Source: Tannerella sp.
Lineage (GTDB): Bacteria; Bacteroidota; Bacteroidia; Bacteroidales; Tannerellaceae
Reading direction: 5' to 3'
Assembly (NCBI GenBank): GCA_031261145.1
Contig: JAISJX010000219.1
Coordinates: 1-6,400, forward strand
DNA: 6,400 bases
In this document: positions 1 through 6,203 of the stretch, piece after piece
Numbering within the stretch: position 1 is the stretch's first letter
Layout: each line of letters starts with the position of its first letter
The notes under the pieces: generated by a model
Seen by the model: the letters and a program-made list of their open reading frames with translations, nothing else
The model's database searches: none
What the model was told of the DNA's origin: nothing
Position numbers and translations under genes: made by a program

Positions 1-2
1 GT

Positions 3-50
3 AATAAGCTGAAGAAAAAATTCGTTTTTACGTTATTGAAAATCAATTAA
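3..50 (+). CDS. C-terminal tail of an upstream gene, probably RseC/MucC family (partial)
   Basis: One forward frame is open from the window edge to a TAA at 48-50 and encodes 15 residues, NKLKKKFVFTLLKIN. The other two forward frames have stops at 2-4 and 10-12. The basic, hydrophobic ending resembles the cytoplasmic tail of RseC/MucC-type membrane proteins (the 'SoxR-reducing system RseC' family), which I recall lying directly before rnfB in Bacteroides. The stop is only 4 nt before the rnfB ATG, so the two genes are very likely co-transcribed. The identification rests on gene order and a short tail alone. That a reading frame ends here is fairly safe; the family name is an inference. Confidence 0.55.
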   Translation, partial: NKLKKKFVFTLLKIN

Positions 51-57
51 ATATATG
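46..57 (+). promoter_or_regulatory. A/T-rich translation start region of rnfB (shared motif)
   Basis: The 12 nt ATTAAATATATG, ending in the rnfB start codon, recur exactly before rnfC (895-906). The last 10 nt also precede rnfA (4561-4570). There is no Shine-Dalgarno-like purine run at the right distance. Bacteroidota generally start translation in A-rich, unstructured leaders without Shine-Dalgarno pairing, so this probably is the ribosome entry context. The motif includes the stop codon of the upstream gene. Confidence 0.45.
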
Positions 58-891
58 ATATTAGCCATTATATCATTGGGTGCTATCGGCACTGTCGGAG
101 CGGTTATTTTATATGCGGCGGCTCGGAAATTCGAAGTGAAAGAAGATCCGCGCATCGCGTATGTCCAGGAAGTTTTGCCGGGCGCTAATTGTGGCGGATG
201 TGGGTATCCGGGGTGTAGTGGTTTTGCAAGCGCTTGTGTAAAAGCAGATTCTTTGGACAACTTACTCTGTCCGGTCGGAGGCGCTCAGGTGATGAGTCAG
301 GTCGCCGCTATTTTAGGAAAAGAAGCCGCCGCCAGTGAATCCAAAGTCGCTGTCGTGCGATGTAATGGAACTTGTGAGGCGCGTCCCCGCCTGAATAAAT
401 ATGAGGGTGCGAAGAATTGCTCGATTGTCGCTTCGCTTTATGGCGGCGAAACGGGCTGTGCGTTTGGATGCTTTGGCTATGGGGACTGCGTCAGGGCATG
501 TACGTTCGATGCCATCCATATCAATCCGGTAACCCAAATTGCGGAAGTTGATGAAGCGAAATGTACGTCGTGTGGCGCTTGTGTAAAGGCTTGTCCAAAA
601 GGACTTATCGAACTCCGGAAAAAAGGTCCCAAATCACGGCGGATTTTTGTTTCCTGTATGAACAAGGATAAAGGCGGTGTTGCGAGGAAAGCGTGCGCCA
701 ATGCTTGCATTGGATGTAATAAATGTCCCAAAGAATGTGCGTTTGAGGCGCTTACGGTGACAAACAATCTGGCTTATATTGATGACACGAAATGCCGTTT
801 ATGCCGTAAATGTGTATCGGTTTGTCCGACGGGTGCGATTCACGAGCTGAATTTTCCGCCCAAGAAAATAACATCCATTGATAATGCTTAA
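55..891 (+). CDS. rnfB: Rnf complex subunit RnfB, long Fe-S-rich form
   Basis: RnfB is the ferredoxin-facing, membrane-anchored Fe-S subunit of the Rnf complex and is thought to accept electrons from reduced ferredoxin at the cytoplasmic side. The protein has 278 residues. Residues 1-22 form a membrane anchor. An ARS-type [4Fe-4S] site follows with C46, C49, C54 and C72 (NCGGCGYPGC). Next come C103, C107, C122, C135, C139, C145 and C149. Complete CxxCxxCxxxC ferredoxin motifs lie at C170-C180, C218-C228 and C247-C257. I count 26 cysteines, enough for about six clusters. This is the long form known from Bacteroides and clostridia; E. coli RsxB has 192 residues and fewer clusters. The ATG at 55 is the first start after an in-frame stop at 37-39. 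The gene begins 4 nt after the preceding stop and ends 12 nt before rnfC. Identity is very secure. Confidence 0.97.
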   Translation: MILAIISLGAIGTVGAVILYAAARKFEVKEDPRIAYVQEVLPGANCGGCGYPGCSGFASACVKADSLDNLLCPVGGAQVMSQVAAILGKEAAASESKVAVVRCNGTCEARPRLNKYEGAKNCSIVASLYGGETGCAFGCFGYGDCVRACTFDAIHINPVTQIAEVDEAKCTSCGACVKACPKGLIELRKKGPKSRRIFVSCMNKDKGGVARKACANACIGCNKCPKECAFEALTVTNNLAYIDDTKCRLCRKCVSVCPTGAIHELNFPPKKITSIDNA

Positions 892-894
892 TTC

Positions 895-906
895 ATTAAA
901 TATATG
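895..906 (+). promoter_or_regulatory. A/T-rich translation start region of rnfC (shared motif)
   Basis: This is an exact copy of the 12 nt ATTAAATATATG found before rnfB, again ending in the start codon. Here it lies in the 12 nt gap after the rnfB stop. No Shine-Dalgarno sequence is visible, which supports a leader type of start signal as expected for Bacteroidota. Confidence 0.45.
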
Positions 907-2238
907 CTGAAAACCTTCCGAATCGGCGGTATTCATCCGCCGGAAAATAAGTGGTCTGCAAATCAGTCTGTTTCTGTCCTCGCCATACCCAAACAAGTCG
1001 TTATTCCACTGAGCCAGCATATCGGTGCACCGGCGGAAGCGGTTGTCCGGAAGGGTGATAGTGTAAAGGTGGGGACTTTGCTTGCCAAAGCCGGAGGATT
1101 TATATCTGCGAATATCCATTCTTCCGTTTCAGGAACTGTCAGTAAGATTGATCAAGCGATTGACGCAAGCGGCAGACAACGCCCGGCGATTTTTATTGAT
1201 GTTGAGGGGGACGAATGGGAAAATTCGATTGACCGTAGCGAGAAGCTGAAAAAAGAATGCGAACTGTCTGCCAAAGAGATTATTGACAAGGTTGCGGCAG
1301 CCGGTGTCGTTGGCATGGGCGGGGCTACTTTCCCTACGCAGGTCAAACTGTCGCCGCCTCCGGGTAACAAAGCGGAAATATTGATTATCAACGGAGTGGA
1401 ATGTGAGCCGTCGCTTACGTCCGACCATTCGCTGATGCTGGAAAAAGGAGAACAAATCCTGACGGGCGTTACAATCCTGATGAAAGCGATTCAGGTGAAC
1501 AAGGCGGTTATCGGCATTGAAAATAATAAACCGGATGCGATTGCCCACCTTACGAAGTTGGCTGCCGGATACCAAGGAATTGAAGTGATGCCCTTGAAAG
1601 TGCAGTATCCACAAGGAGGTGAGAAACAACTGATTGATGCTATCGCAGGCAAACAGGTGAAGAGCGGGGCGCTTCCGATATCGGTAGGCGCAGTTGTTCA
1701 GAATGTCGGCACAGTATATGCTGTTTATGAGGCGGTACAGAAAAACAAACCGTTGATTGAGCGCATTGTAACGGTCACCGGCAAAGCGGTCGCCAAGCCG
1801 TCAAACTTTCTGGTACGCATCGGTACGCCTGTTCGCGAATTAGTGGAAGCGGCGGGTGGTCTTCCCGAAGCGACGGGGAAAATTATCGGCGGCGGCCCGA
1901 TGATGGGAAAAGCGTTGATAAGCACGGACATCCCAATAACCAAAGGGAGTTCGGGTATCCTGCTTATTCCGCAAAAAGACGCTGAGCGCAAACCTGTGTA
2001 TGATTGCATCCGTTGCGCCAAGTGCGTGACAGTCTGTCCGATGGGCTTGAATCCGACGTATCTGATGACAACGACGGAGTTTGCCAAATGGGATTTGGCG
2101 GAGCGCAATTATATCGCCGACTGTATCGAATGTGGTTCATGCAGCTACACTTGTCCGGCCAATCGCCCGCTGTTAGATTATATTCGTTCAGGTAAAGGAA
2201 AAGTGATGGGCCTCATCAATGCCCGTAAATCAAAATAA
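904..2238 (+). CDS. rnfC: Rnf complex subunit RnfC, NADH/FMN-type Fe-S protein
   Basis: RnfC is a peripheral cytoplasmic subunit of the Rnf complex, related to NuoF and NqrA, where electrons meet NAD(H). The protein has 444 residues. Residues 1-100 form the RnfC N-terminal barrel domain (FRIGGIHPPENK near the start). A Rossmann-like nucleotide/FMN domain follows, with GVVGMGGATFP at 134-144, NGVECEP at 163-169 and YPQGGEKQL at 235-243. An SLBB-type segment runs from about 285 to 335 (GGGPMMG at 329-335). Two [4Fe-4S] motifs lie at C368/C371/C374/C378 and C407/C410/C413/C417. It lacks the long Ala/Lys-rich C-terminal extension of proteobacterial forms (E. coli RsxC has about 740 residues). The two ferredoxin motifs separate it from NqrA. 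It starts 12 nt after rnfB, and rnfD follows 10 nt after its stop. Confidence 0.97.
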   Translation: MLKTFRIGGIHPPENKWSANQSVSVLAIPKQVVIPLSQHIGAPAEAVVRKGDSVKVGTLLAKAGGFISANIHSSVSGTVSKIDQAIDASGRQRPAIFIDVEGDEWENSIDRSEKLKKECELSAKEIIDKVAAAGVVGMGGATFPTQVKLSPPPGNKAEILIINGVECEPSLTSDHSLMLEKGEQILTGVTILMKAIQVNKAVIGIENNKPDAIAHLTKLAAGYQGIEVMPLKVQYPQGGEKQLIDAIAGKQVKSGALPISVGAVVQNVGTVYAVYEAVQKNKPLIERIVTVTGKAVAKPSNFLVRIGTPVRELVEAAGGLPEATGKIIGGGPMMGKALISTDIPITKGSSGILLIPQKDAERKPVYDCIRCAKCVTVCPMGLNPTYLMTTTEFAKWDLAERNYIADCIECGSCSYTCPANRPLLDYIRSGKGKVMGLINARKSK

Positions 2239-2248
2239 AGAGCAAAAT

Positions 2249-3274
2249 ATGGAAAATCAAGTTATTATATCACCTTCACCTCATATTCACAGTGGCGACA
2301 GTATCAGCAAAAACATGTACGGGGTACTGATTGCGCTGGTTCCCACCTTTCTCGTTTCGCTCTATTTCTTTGGGTTGGGAGCGCTGATTACGACTGTCAT
2401 ATCTGTGGTTACGTGCCTTTTGTGCAGTTTTTTGATTCAAAAGTTTCTGTTTAAGAAAAAACCGGAGATACTGGACGGTTCGGACATCTTGACAGGGGTC
2501 TTGCTGGCGTTTAACCTGCCGTCCAATATCCCGTTCTGGATTGTGATTGTGGGCGCTATTTTTGCAATCGGGGTCGCCAAGATGACGTTTGGCGGTTTAG
2601 GGAAGAATATATTCAATCCGGCGATTGCGGGGCGTGTGTTCCTGCTAATCTCGTTTCCGGCACAGATGACGACTTGGCCTGTGCCGGGCGTCTTCCCGCT
2701 GTCTTATATGGATGCCGAAACCGGCGCAACGATCCTTTCGTTAGTGAAAAACCATGCTACCGAAATCTTGTCCGCAGGGGACGCATTTATCGGTCAAACA
2801 GGCGGTAGTTTTGGAGAGGTCAGCGAGTTAGCGTTACTCATCGGATTCGGTTACCTGTTGTACAAAAAAATCATTACATGGCATATTCCGGTGGCGATTA
2901 TCGGAACGGTCGCAGTGTTTGCCGGTATTTTTTATGCTACGGATATGATACAAGTCATTTTAACCAATCCATCACTGTCATTTATCCAAGACTTCGACAC
3001 ACTAAGCGAGGCGGCTAAATTTGATAACCCGTTGATACTAACCATGTCGGGCGGATTGTTTCTGGGCGCTATTTTTATGGCGACGGATTATGTGACGTCT
3101 CCGATGACAAAAAAGGGGATGGTCATCTATGGAATAGGAATCGGCGTACTGACGGTGATTATCCGCCGGTACAGTGCGTATCCGGAGGGAATGTCATTTG
3201 CTATCCTGATAATGAACGCCTTGACGCCAGCTATTAATAACTATGTTAAACCCAAGCATTTTGGGGGAAAATAA
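2249..3274 (+). CDS. rnfD: Rnf complex subunit RnfD, covalent-FMN membrane protein
   Basis: RnfD is an integral membrane subunit, homologous to NqrB, that carries covalently bound FMN and is thought to form part of the ion pathway. From the ATG at 2249 it has 341 residues, close to the usual size (E. coli RsxD has about 350). Conserved blocks are SPSPHIHSG (8-16), KNMYGV (21-26), NPAIAGRVF (123-131), GSFGEVSELALL (186-197) and FMATDYVTSPMT (276-287). There are about ten hydrophobic segments. The flavinylation motif TGAT lies at 158-161, with T161 (codon 2729-2731) the predicted FMN-bearing residue. An in-frame ATG at 2219 would add ten polar residues and overlap rnfC by 20 nt. I prefer 2249, because family members begin just before the SPSPHIHS block and the A-rich leader AGCAAAAT sits directly before it. 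The gene lies between rnfC (10 nt) and rnfG (11 nt). Confidence 0.95.
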   Translation: MENQVIISPSPHIHSGDSISKNMYGVLIALVPTFLVSLYFFGLGALITTVISVVTCLLCSFLIQKFLFKKKPEILDGSDILTGVLLAFNLPSNIPFWIVIVGAIFAIGVAKMTFGGLGKNIFNPAIAGRVFLLISFPAQMTTWPVPGVFPLSYMDAETGATILSLVKNHATEILSAGDAFIGQTGGSFGEVSELALLIGFGYLLYKKIITWHIPVAIIGTVAVFAGIFYATDMIQVILTNPSLSFIQDFDTLSEAAKFDNPLILTMSGGLFLGAIFMATDYVTSPMTKKGMVIYGIGIGVLTVIIRRYSAYPEGMSFAILIMNALTPAINNYVKPKHFGGK

Positions 3275-3285
3275 GAGAGACAGTC

Positions 3286-3942
3286 ATGAAGAAATTATCA
3301 TCCAGTTTACCGAATATGCTCCTCGTGCTGACGTTTATTGCGGCAGGTGCAGGCGGCATATTAGCAAGTGTGAATCAACTTACGGCAGAACCGATTCTGG
3401 CGAATAATGTACAGCTTCTGAAAGAGGCTGTCAGTGTGGTAACGCCTGAATTTGATAATAATCCGGTGCAGGAAGCGTACAGAAATGTCACGAGCGACGG
3501 CGATTCCCTGATCATTTATCCGGCAAAGAAAGATGGAAAAACGGTCGGCGTGGCAGTCGAAAGTTCGACCAAAAAAGGATATGCCGGAGAAATCCGAATC
3601 ATTGTCGGGTTTGACGCCGATGGGAAAATAATCGATTATTCCGTTATCCAACACAGCGAAACGCCCGGCTTGGGTTCAAAAATGCAGGACTGGTTTCGCT
3701 CCGAAAAAAACAAACGGAGCGTGTTAGGACGTTCGTTAGCGGCTGGGAATCTGACTGTTTCAAAAGACGGCGGCGATGTGGATGCAATTACGGCGGCGAC
3801 TGTTTCGAGCCGCGCCTTTCTGGATGCGATCAATCGTGCATACAGCGCCTACAGGGGAACAGACGCCGACAGCGGCGCCAGTAAAGCGGCAGATAACGAC
3901 GCTTCGCCGTCGGACGAGAATGTTAAAACACAGGAGAATTGA
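3286..3942 (+). CDS. rnfG: Rnf complex subunit RnfG, covalent-FMN protein
   Basis: RnfG is a single-span membrane protein whose FMN-binding domain lies outside the cytoplasmic membrane. It passes electrons within the Rnf complex and is homologous to NqrC. The protein has 218 residues. A transmembrane anchor covers about 8-29. The FMN_bind domain follows, with GYAGEIRIIVGFD (98-110) and the conserved HSETPGLGSKM (123-133). The flavinylation motif is DAITAATVSS (166-175), with T172 (codon 3799-3801) as the FMN attachment residue. The usual Gly of the [ST]GAT motif is Ala here (TAAT). Residues 191-218 form a polar Asp/Ser/Ala-rich tail with no domain I recognise. The ATG at 3286 lies 11 nt after rnfD, behind a purine-rich AAGAGAGA. 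An internal ATG at codon 11 would cut into the anchor and is unlikely. The next gene starts 2 nt after the stop. Confidence 0.95.
   Translation: MKKLSSSLPNMLLVLTFIAAGAGGILASVNQLTAEPILANNVQLLKEAVSVVTPEFDNNPVQEAYRNVTSDGDSLIIYPAKKDGKTVGVAVESSTKKGYAGEIRIIVGFDADGKIIDYSVIQHSETPGLGSKMQDWFRSEKNKRSVLGRSLAAGNLTVSKDGGDVDAITAATVSSRAFLDAINRAYSAYRGTDADSGASKAADNDASPSDENVKTQEN
3932..3936 (+). promoter_or_regulatory. Shine-Dalgarno-like site deciding the rnfE start
   Basis: AGGAG inside the last codons of rnfG lies 8 nt before the ATG at 3945, a good distance for ribosome binding. It is only 2 nt before the alternative TTG at 3939, too close to serve it. This favours the ATG. It is the clearest Shine-Dalgarno-like site in a cluster whose other starts are mostly A/T-rich. 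Confidence 0.5.
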
Positions 3943-3944
3943 TT

Positions 3945-4535
3945 ATGAACAAGAATCTAAGAATATTAACCAACGGTATCCTCAAGGAAAATCCGTCATT
4001 TGTACTGATGTTGGGGCTTTGCCCGACATTGGGAACCACCTCGTCGGCTACCGGCGGAATGGGAATGGGACTGGCTACGACGTTTGTGCTGATTTGCTCG
4101 AACATGGTGATTTCGTCCATGAAGAACATTATCCCCGATCAGGTACGCATTCCTGCATTTATCGTGGTTATTGCGACGTTTTCGACGGTTGTTCAGATGT
4201 GTATGCAGGCATATACGCCGGGGTTATACGAGGTTTTGGGAATTTATATTCCGCTTATTGTGGTGAATTGCATCGTGTTAGGACGTGCAGAATCGTTTGC
4301 GGCTAAAAACGGCATTATACCGTCGGCATTTGACGGCGTTGGCGTCGGACTTGGTTTCACACTGGCGCTCACTGTGTTGGGCTGTGTCCGCGAATTTATC
4401 GGCGTAGGGAAAGTGTTTGGTACGAGCGTTTTCCCGGAAGAATACGGGGCGCTGTTTTTCGTTTTGTCGCCGGGCGCATTTATTGCGTTGGGTTATCTGA
4501 CGGCGATTGTGGGCAAACTCAACAAGTCGAAATAA
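3945..4535 (+). CDS. rnfE: Rnf complex subunit RnfE, membrane protein
   Basis: RnfE is a six-helix membrane subunit, homologous to NqrD, that pairs with RnfA. The pair is thought to hold a [2Fe-2S] cluster inside the membrane that links cytoplasmic and outer-side carriers. From the ATG at 3945 it has 196 residues. Family blocks visible are NGILKENPSFVLMLGLCPTL (10-29), VNCIVLGRAE (107-116) and GLGFTLAL (135-142). The cluster cysteines are C26 and C109. It is shorter than E. coli RsxE (231 residues) but close to other members. A start at TTG 3939 would overlap rnfG by 4 nt and add two residues. The ATG is preferred because of the AGGAG placed 8 nt before it. The gap to rnfG is 2 nt. A 32 nt gap to rnfA follows. 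RnfE and RnfA are homologous; the ENPSFV and AESFAAKN blocks mark this one as RnfE. Confidence 0.95.
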   Translation: MNKNLRILTNGILKENPSFVLMLGLCPTLGTTSSATGGMGMGLATTFVLICSNMVISSMKNIIPDQVRIPAFIVVIATFSTVVQMCMQAYTPGLYEVLGIYIPLIVVNCIVLGRAESFAAKNGIIPSAFDGVGVGLGFTLALTVLGCVREFIGVGKVFGTSVFPEEYGALFFVLSPGAFIALGYLTAIVGKLNKSK

Positions 4536-4544
4536 GGGAAAAGT

Positions 4545-4559
4545 ATGAATGATAAATAA
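4545..4559 (+). other. Four-codon ORF (MNDK) in the rnfE-rnfA gap
   Basis: ATG AAT GAT AAA TAA lies between rnfE and rnfA, with AGGG 6 nt upstream of its ATG. It is in the rnfE frame, so read-through of the rnfE stop would add seven residues and end here. Its stop is 8 nt before the rnfA ATG. It may be a remnant of a longer rnfE end, a tiny leader that keeps ribosomes near the rnfA start, or chance. Nothing in the sequence shows that it is translated. Confidence 0.2.
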
Positions 4560-4560
4560 G

Positions 4561-4570
4561 TAAATATATG
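4561..4570 (+). promoter_or_regulatory. A/T-rich translation start region of rnfA (shared motif)
   Basis: TAAATATATG, ending in the rnfA start codon, matches the last 10 nt of the motif before rnfB and rnfC. The bases before it differ (AAG instead of CA-AT or TC-AT). The nearest purine run, AGGG at 4535-4538, is about 29 nt from the ATG, too far to act directly on it. Confidence 0.4.
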
Positions 4571-5140
4571 GAATATCTTATTATTTTTATAGCGGCTATT
4601 TTTGTAAACAATATCGTCCTGTCGCAGTTTTTAGGCATCTGCCCATTCTTTGGTGTGTCTAAAAAAGTCGAAACGGCGGTTGGGATGAGCGCTGCCGTGA
4701 CGTTTGTACTGACCATTGCGACCATTGTTGCCTATTTGATACAGAAATATATACTGGATGCATTCCATCTGGAATACCTGCAAACGATTTTTTTCATCTT
4801 AGTGATCGCATTGCTGGTGCAGATGGTGGAGATTGTGCTGAAAAAAATCTCGCCTTCGCTATATCAGGCGTTAGGCGTCTTTCTACCTTTAATCACCACG
4901 AACTGTGTGATTTTGGGTGTAGCGATATTAGTGGTTCAACGGGATTATACGCTGTTGAAATCGGTTGTTTTCGCTATTTCTACCGCTATCGGGTACGCAC
5001 TGGCATTGGTTATCTTTGCCTTCATACGGGAACAGTTAGAGATGACGCAACTTCCGGACGGCATTAAAGGTACGCCGATCGCCTTGATTGTTGCGGGATT
5101 ATTAGCGATGGCATTTATGGGATTTTCGGGAATTGTATAG
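4568..5140 (+). CDS. rnfA: Rnf complex subunit RnfA, membrane protein
   Basis: RnfA is the partner of RnfE in the membrane core of the Rnf complex and is homologous to NqrE. The protein has 190 residues with about six transmembrane segments (roughly 2-22, 36-59, 71-91, 100-122, 130-153, 168-188). This matches the family (E. coli RsxA has 193). Diagnostic blocks are FVNNIVLSQFLGICPFFGVS (12-31) and LPLITTNCVILGVA (106-119). C25 (codon 4640-4642) and C113 (codon 4904-4906) are the expected ligands of the shared intramembrane [2Fe-2S] cluster. The C-terminus GFSGIV is also typical. It is the last rnf gene in the cluster. In enterobacteria rnfA comes first, so its terminal place here fits the B-C-D-G-E-A order of Bacteroidales. 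The galE start follows 28 nt after the stop, with no terminator between. Confidence 0.96.
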   Translation: MEYLIIFIAAIFVNNIVLSQFLGICPFFGVSKKVETAVGMSAAVTFVLTIATIVAYLIQKYILDAFHLEYLQTIFFILVIALLVQMVEIVLKKISPSLYQALGVFLPLITTNCVILGVAILVVQRDYTLLKSVVFAISTAIGYALALVIFAFIREQLEMTQLPDGIKGTPIALIVAGLLAMAFMGFSGIV

Positions 5141-5168
5141 GGTTTATACTTATTAAAATAATGATATT

Positions 5169-6203
5169 ATGGGTAAGAAAATTTTAGTTACGGGCGGAAC
5201 GGGATATATCGGTTCACATACCGTGGTTGAACTTCAAAATGCAGGGTATGAGGTTGTCATTGTCGATAACTTGTCCAATTCGTCCATAAAAGTGCTTGAC
5301 GGAATTGAGAAGATAACCGGTATCCGTCCGGTATTTGAGAAATTGGATTGTAATGACAAAGCGGGTTTGGAACGCTTGCTCACAGCACAAGGCGGCATCA
5401 AAGGTATTATACATTTTGCGGCCAGTAAGGCTGTTGGCGAATCCGTACAACAACCCTTGAAATATTACCGTAATAATATTGTGACGCTTATCAATCTGTT
5501 GGAACTTATGCCTGAATTTGGGATAGAGGGAATTGTATTCTCTTCTTCCTGTACGGTTTACGGACAACCGGACATCCTTCCCGTGACCGAAGACGCACCC
5601 ATCAAACCGGCGACGTCTCCGTACGGAAACACCAAACAGATAAACGAAGAAATTATCCGCGACACGATACATGCCGGAGCGCCGTTCAAAAGCATCCTGT
5701 TGCGCTATTTCAATCCGACAGGCGCACATCCGAGTGCGGAAATCGGTGAATTGCCCATCGGCGTGCCGCAGAATTTAGTGCCTTTCCTGACGCAAACCGC
5801 TGCCGGGATTCGTCCGGAACTGAGCGTATTCGGCAATGATTACGATACGCCCGACGGCTCTTGTATCCGCGATTATATCCATGTTGTTGATCTGGCCAAG
5901 GCGCACGTGATTGCGATGGACAGGATGTTGGAAAACAAGTCGGACGAGGCTATTGAAGTGTTCAATTTAGGAACCGGTCGCGGCGTGTCCGTGCTCGAAC
6001 TGATTAATGCTTTTGAGAAAAGCACCGGCGTAAAAGCGCCCCATAAAATCGTGGGTCGCCGCGAAGGAGATATCGAAAAAGTATGGGCCGACCCCACTCG
6101 TGCAAATAAAGTGTTGGGTTGGACAGCTAAAGAATCTGTCGAAGATACGCTTATCTCGGCATGGAAATGGCAGAAAAAATTGAAAATTGAGATTACATCA
6201 TGA
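5169..6203 (+). CDS. galE: UDP-glucose 4-epimerase
   Basis: GalE interconverts UDP-glucose and UDP-galactose with bound NAD+ in the cytoplasm (Leloir pathway and supply of UDP-Gal for surface polysaccharides). The protein has 344 residues, the normal length of this short-chain dehydrogenase family. It shows the NAD-binding GGTGYIG (9-15), D33 at the end of beta strand 2, and D60. FSSSCTVYG (124-132) contains the catalytic S127, and YGNTK holds Y152/K156. Substrate-site blocks are FNPTGAH (181-187), SCIRDYIHV (231-239) and RREGD (297-301). The position matching E. coli Tyr299, known as a gate for N-acetylated sugars, is Val305, so UDP-GlcNAc/GalNAc epimerisation is possible. The ATG at 5169 lies 28 nt after rnfA, probably in the same transcript. 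The TGA overlaps the next ATG by 4 nt. I recall galE next to rnfA in Bacteroides. The family is secure; exact substrate range is not. Confidence 0.93.
   Translation: MGKKILVTGGTGYIGSHTVVELQNAGYEVVIVDNLSNSSIKVLDGIEKITGIRPVFEKLDCNDKAGLERLLTAQGGIKGIIHFAASKAVGESVQQPLKYYRNNIVTLINLLELMPEFGIEGIVFSSSCTVYGQPDILPVTEDAPIKPATSPYGNTKQINEEIIRDTIHAGAPFKSILLRYFNPTGAHPSAEIGELPIGVPQNLVPFLTQTAAGIRPELSVFGNDYDTPDGSCIRDYIHVVDLAKAHVIAMDRMLENKSDEAIEVFNLGTGRGVSVLELINAFEKSTGVKAPHKIVGRREGDIEKVWADPTRANKVLGWTAKESVEDTLISAWKWQKKLKIEITS

Noticed and set aside
1129..1629. 166-codon minus-strand open frame inside rnfC
   Set aside because: It lies wholly within the conserved RnfC coding sequence, has no recognisable domain and is Arg/Phe/Asn-rich as expected from the reverse of a coding frame.
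2219..2248. Upstream ATG of rnfD, overlapping rnfC by 20 nt
   Set aside because: It would add ten polar residues not expected in RnfD, whose family members begin close to the SPSPHIHSG block. The ATG at 2249 has an A-rich leader directly before it.
3776..4306. 176-codon plus-strand open frame spanning the end of rnfG and the first half of rnfE
   Set aside because: It runs out of frame through two well-conserved genes and its protein shows no family motif or membrane pattern.
55..5140. Na+-pumping NADH:quinone reductase (Nqr) rather than Rnf
   Set aside because: RnfB with an ARS Fe-S domain and RnfC with two ferredoxin motifs are present. NqrA (no Fe-S) and the flavin/[2Fe-2S] NqrF are absent.
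5141..5168. Possible terminator or promoter between rnfA and galE
   Set aside because: Only a 4 bp A/T stem (ATTA-AAA-TAAT) is visible, with no GC stem or T run. I find no TTTG / TAnnTTTG pair of the Bacteroides promoter type in the gap.
5214..5729. 171-codon minus-strand open frame inside galE
   Set aside because: It is antisense to the catalytic half of GalE with no recognisable domain, and its composition fits a shadow frame.
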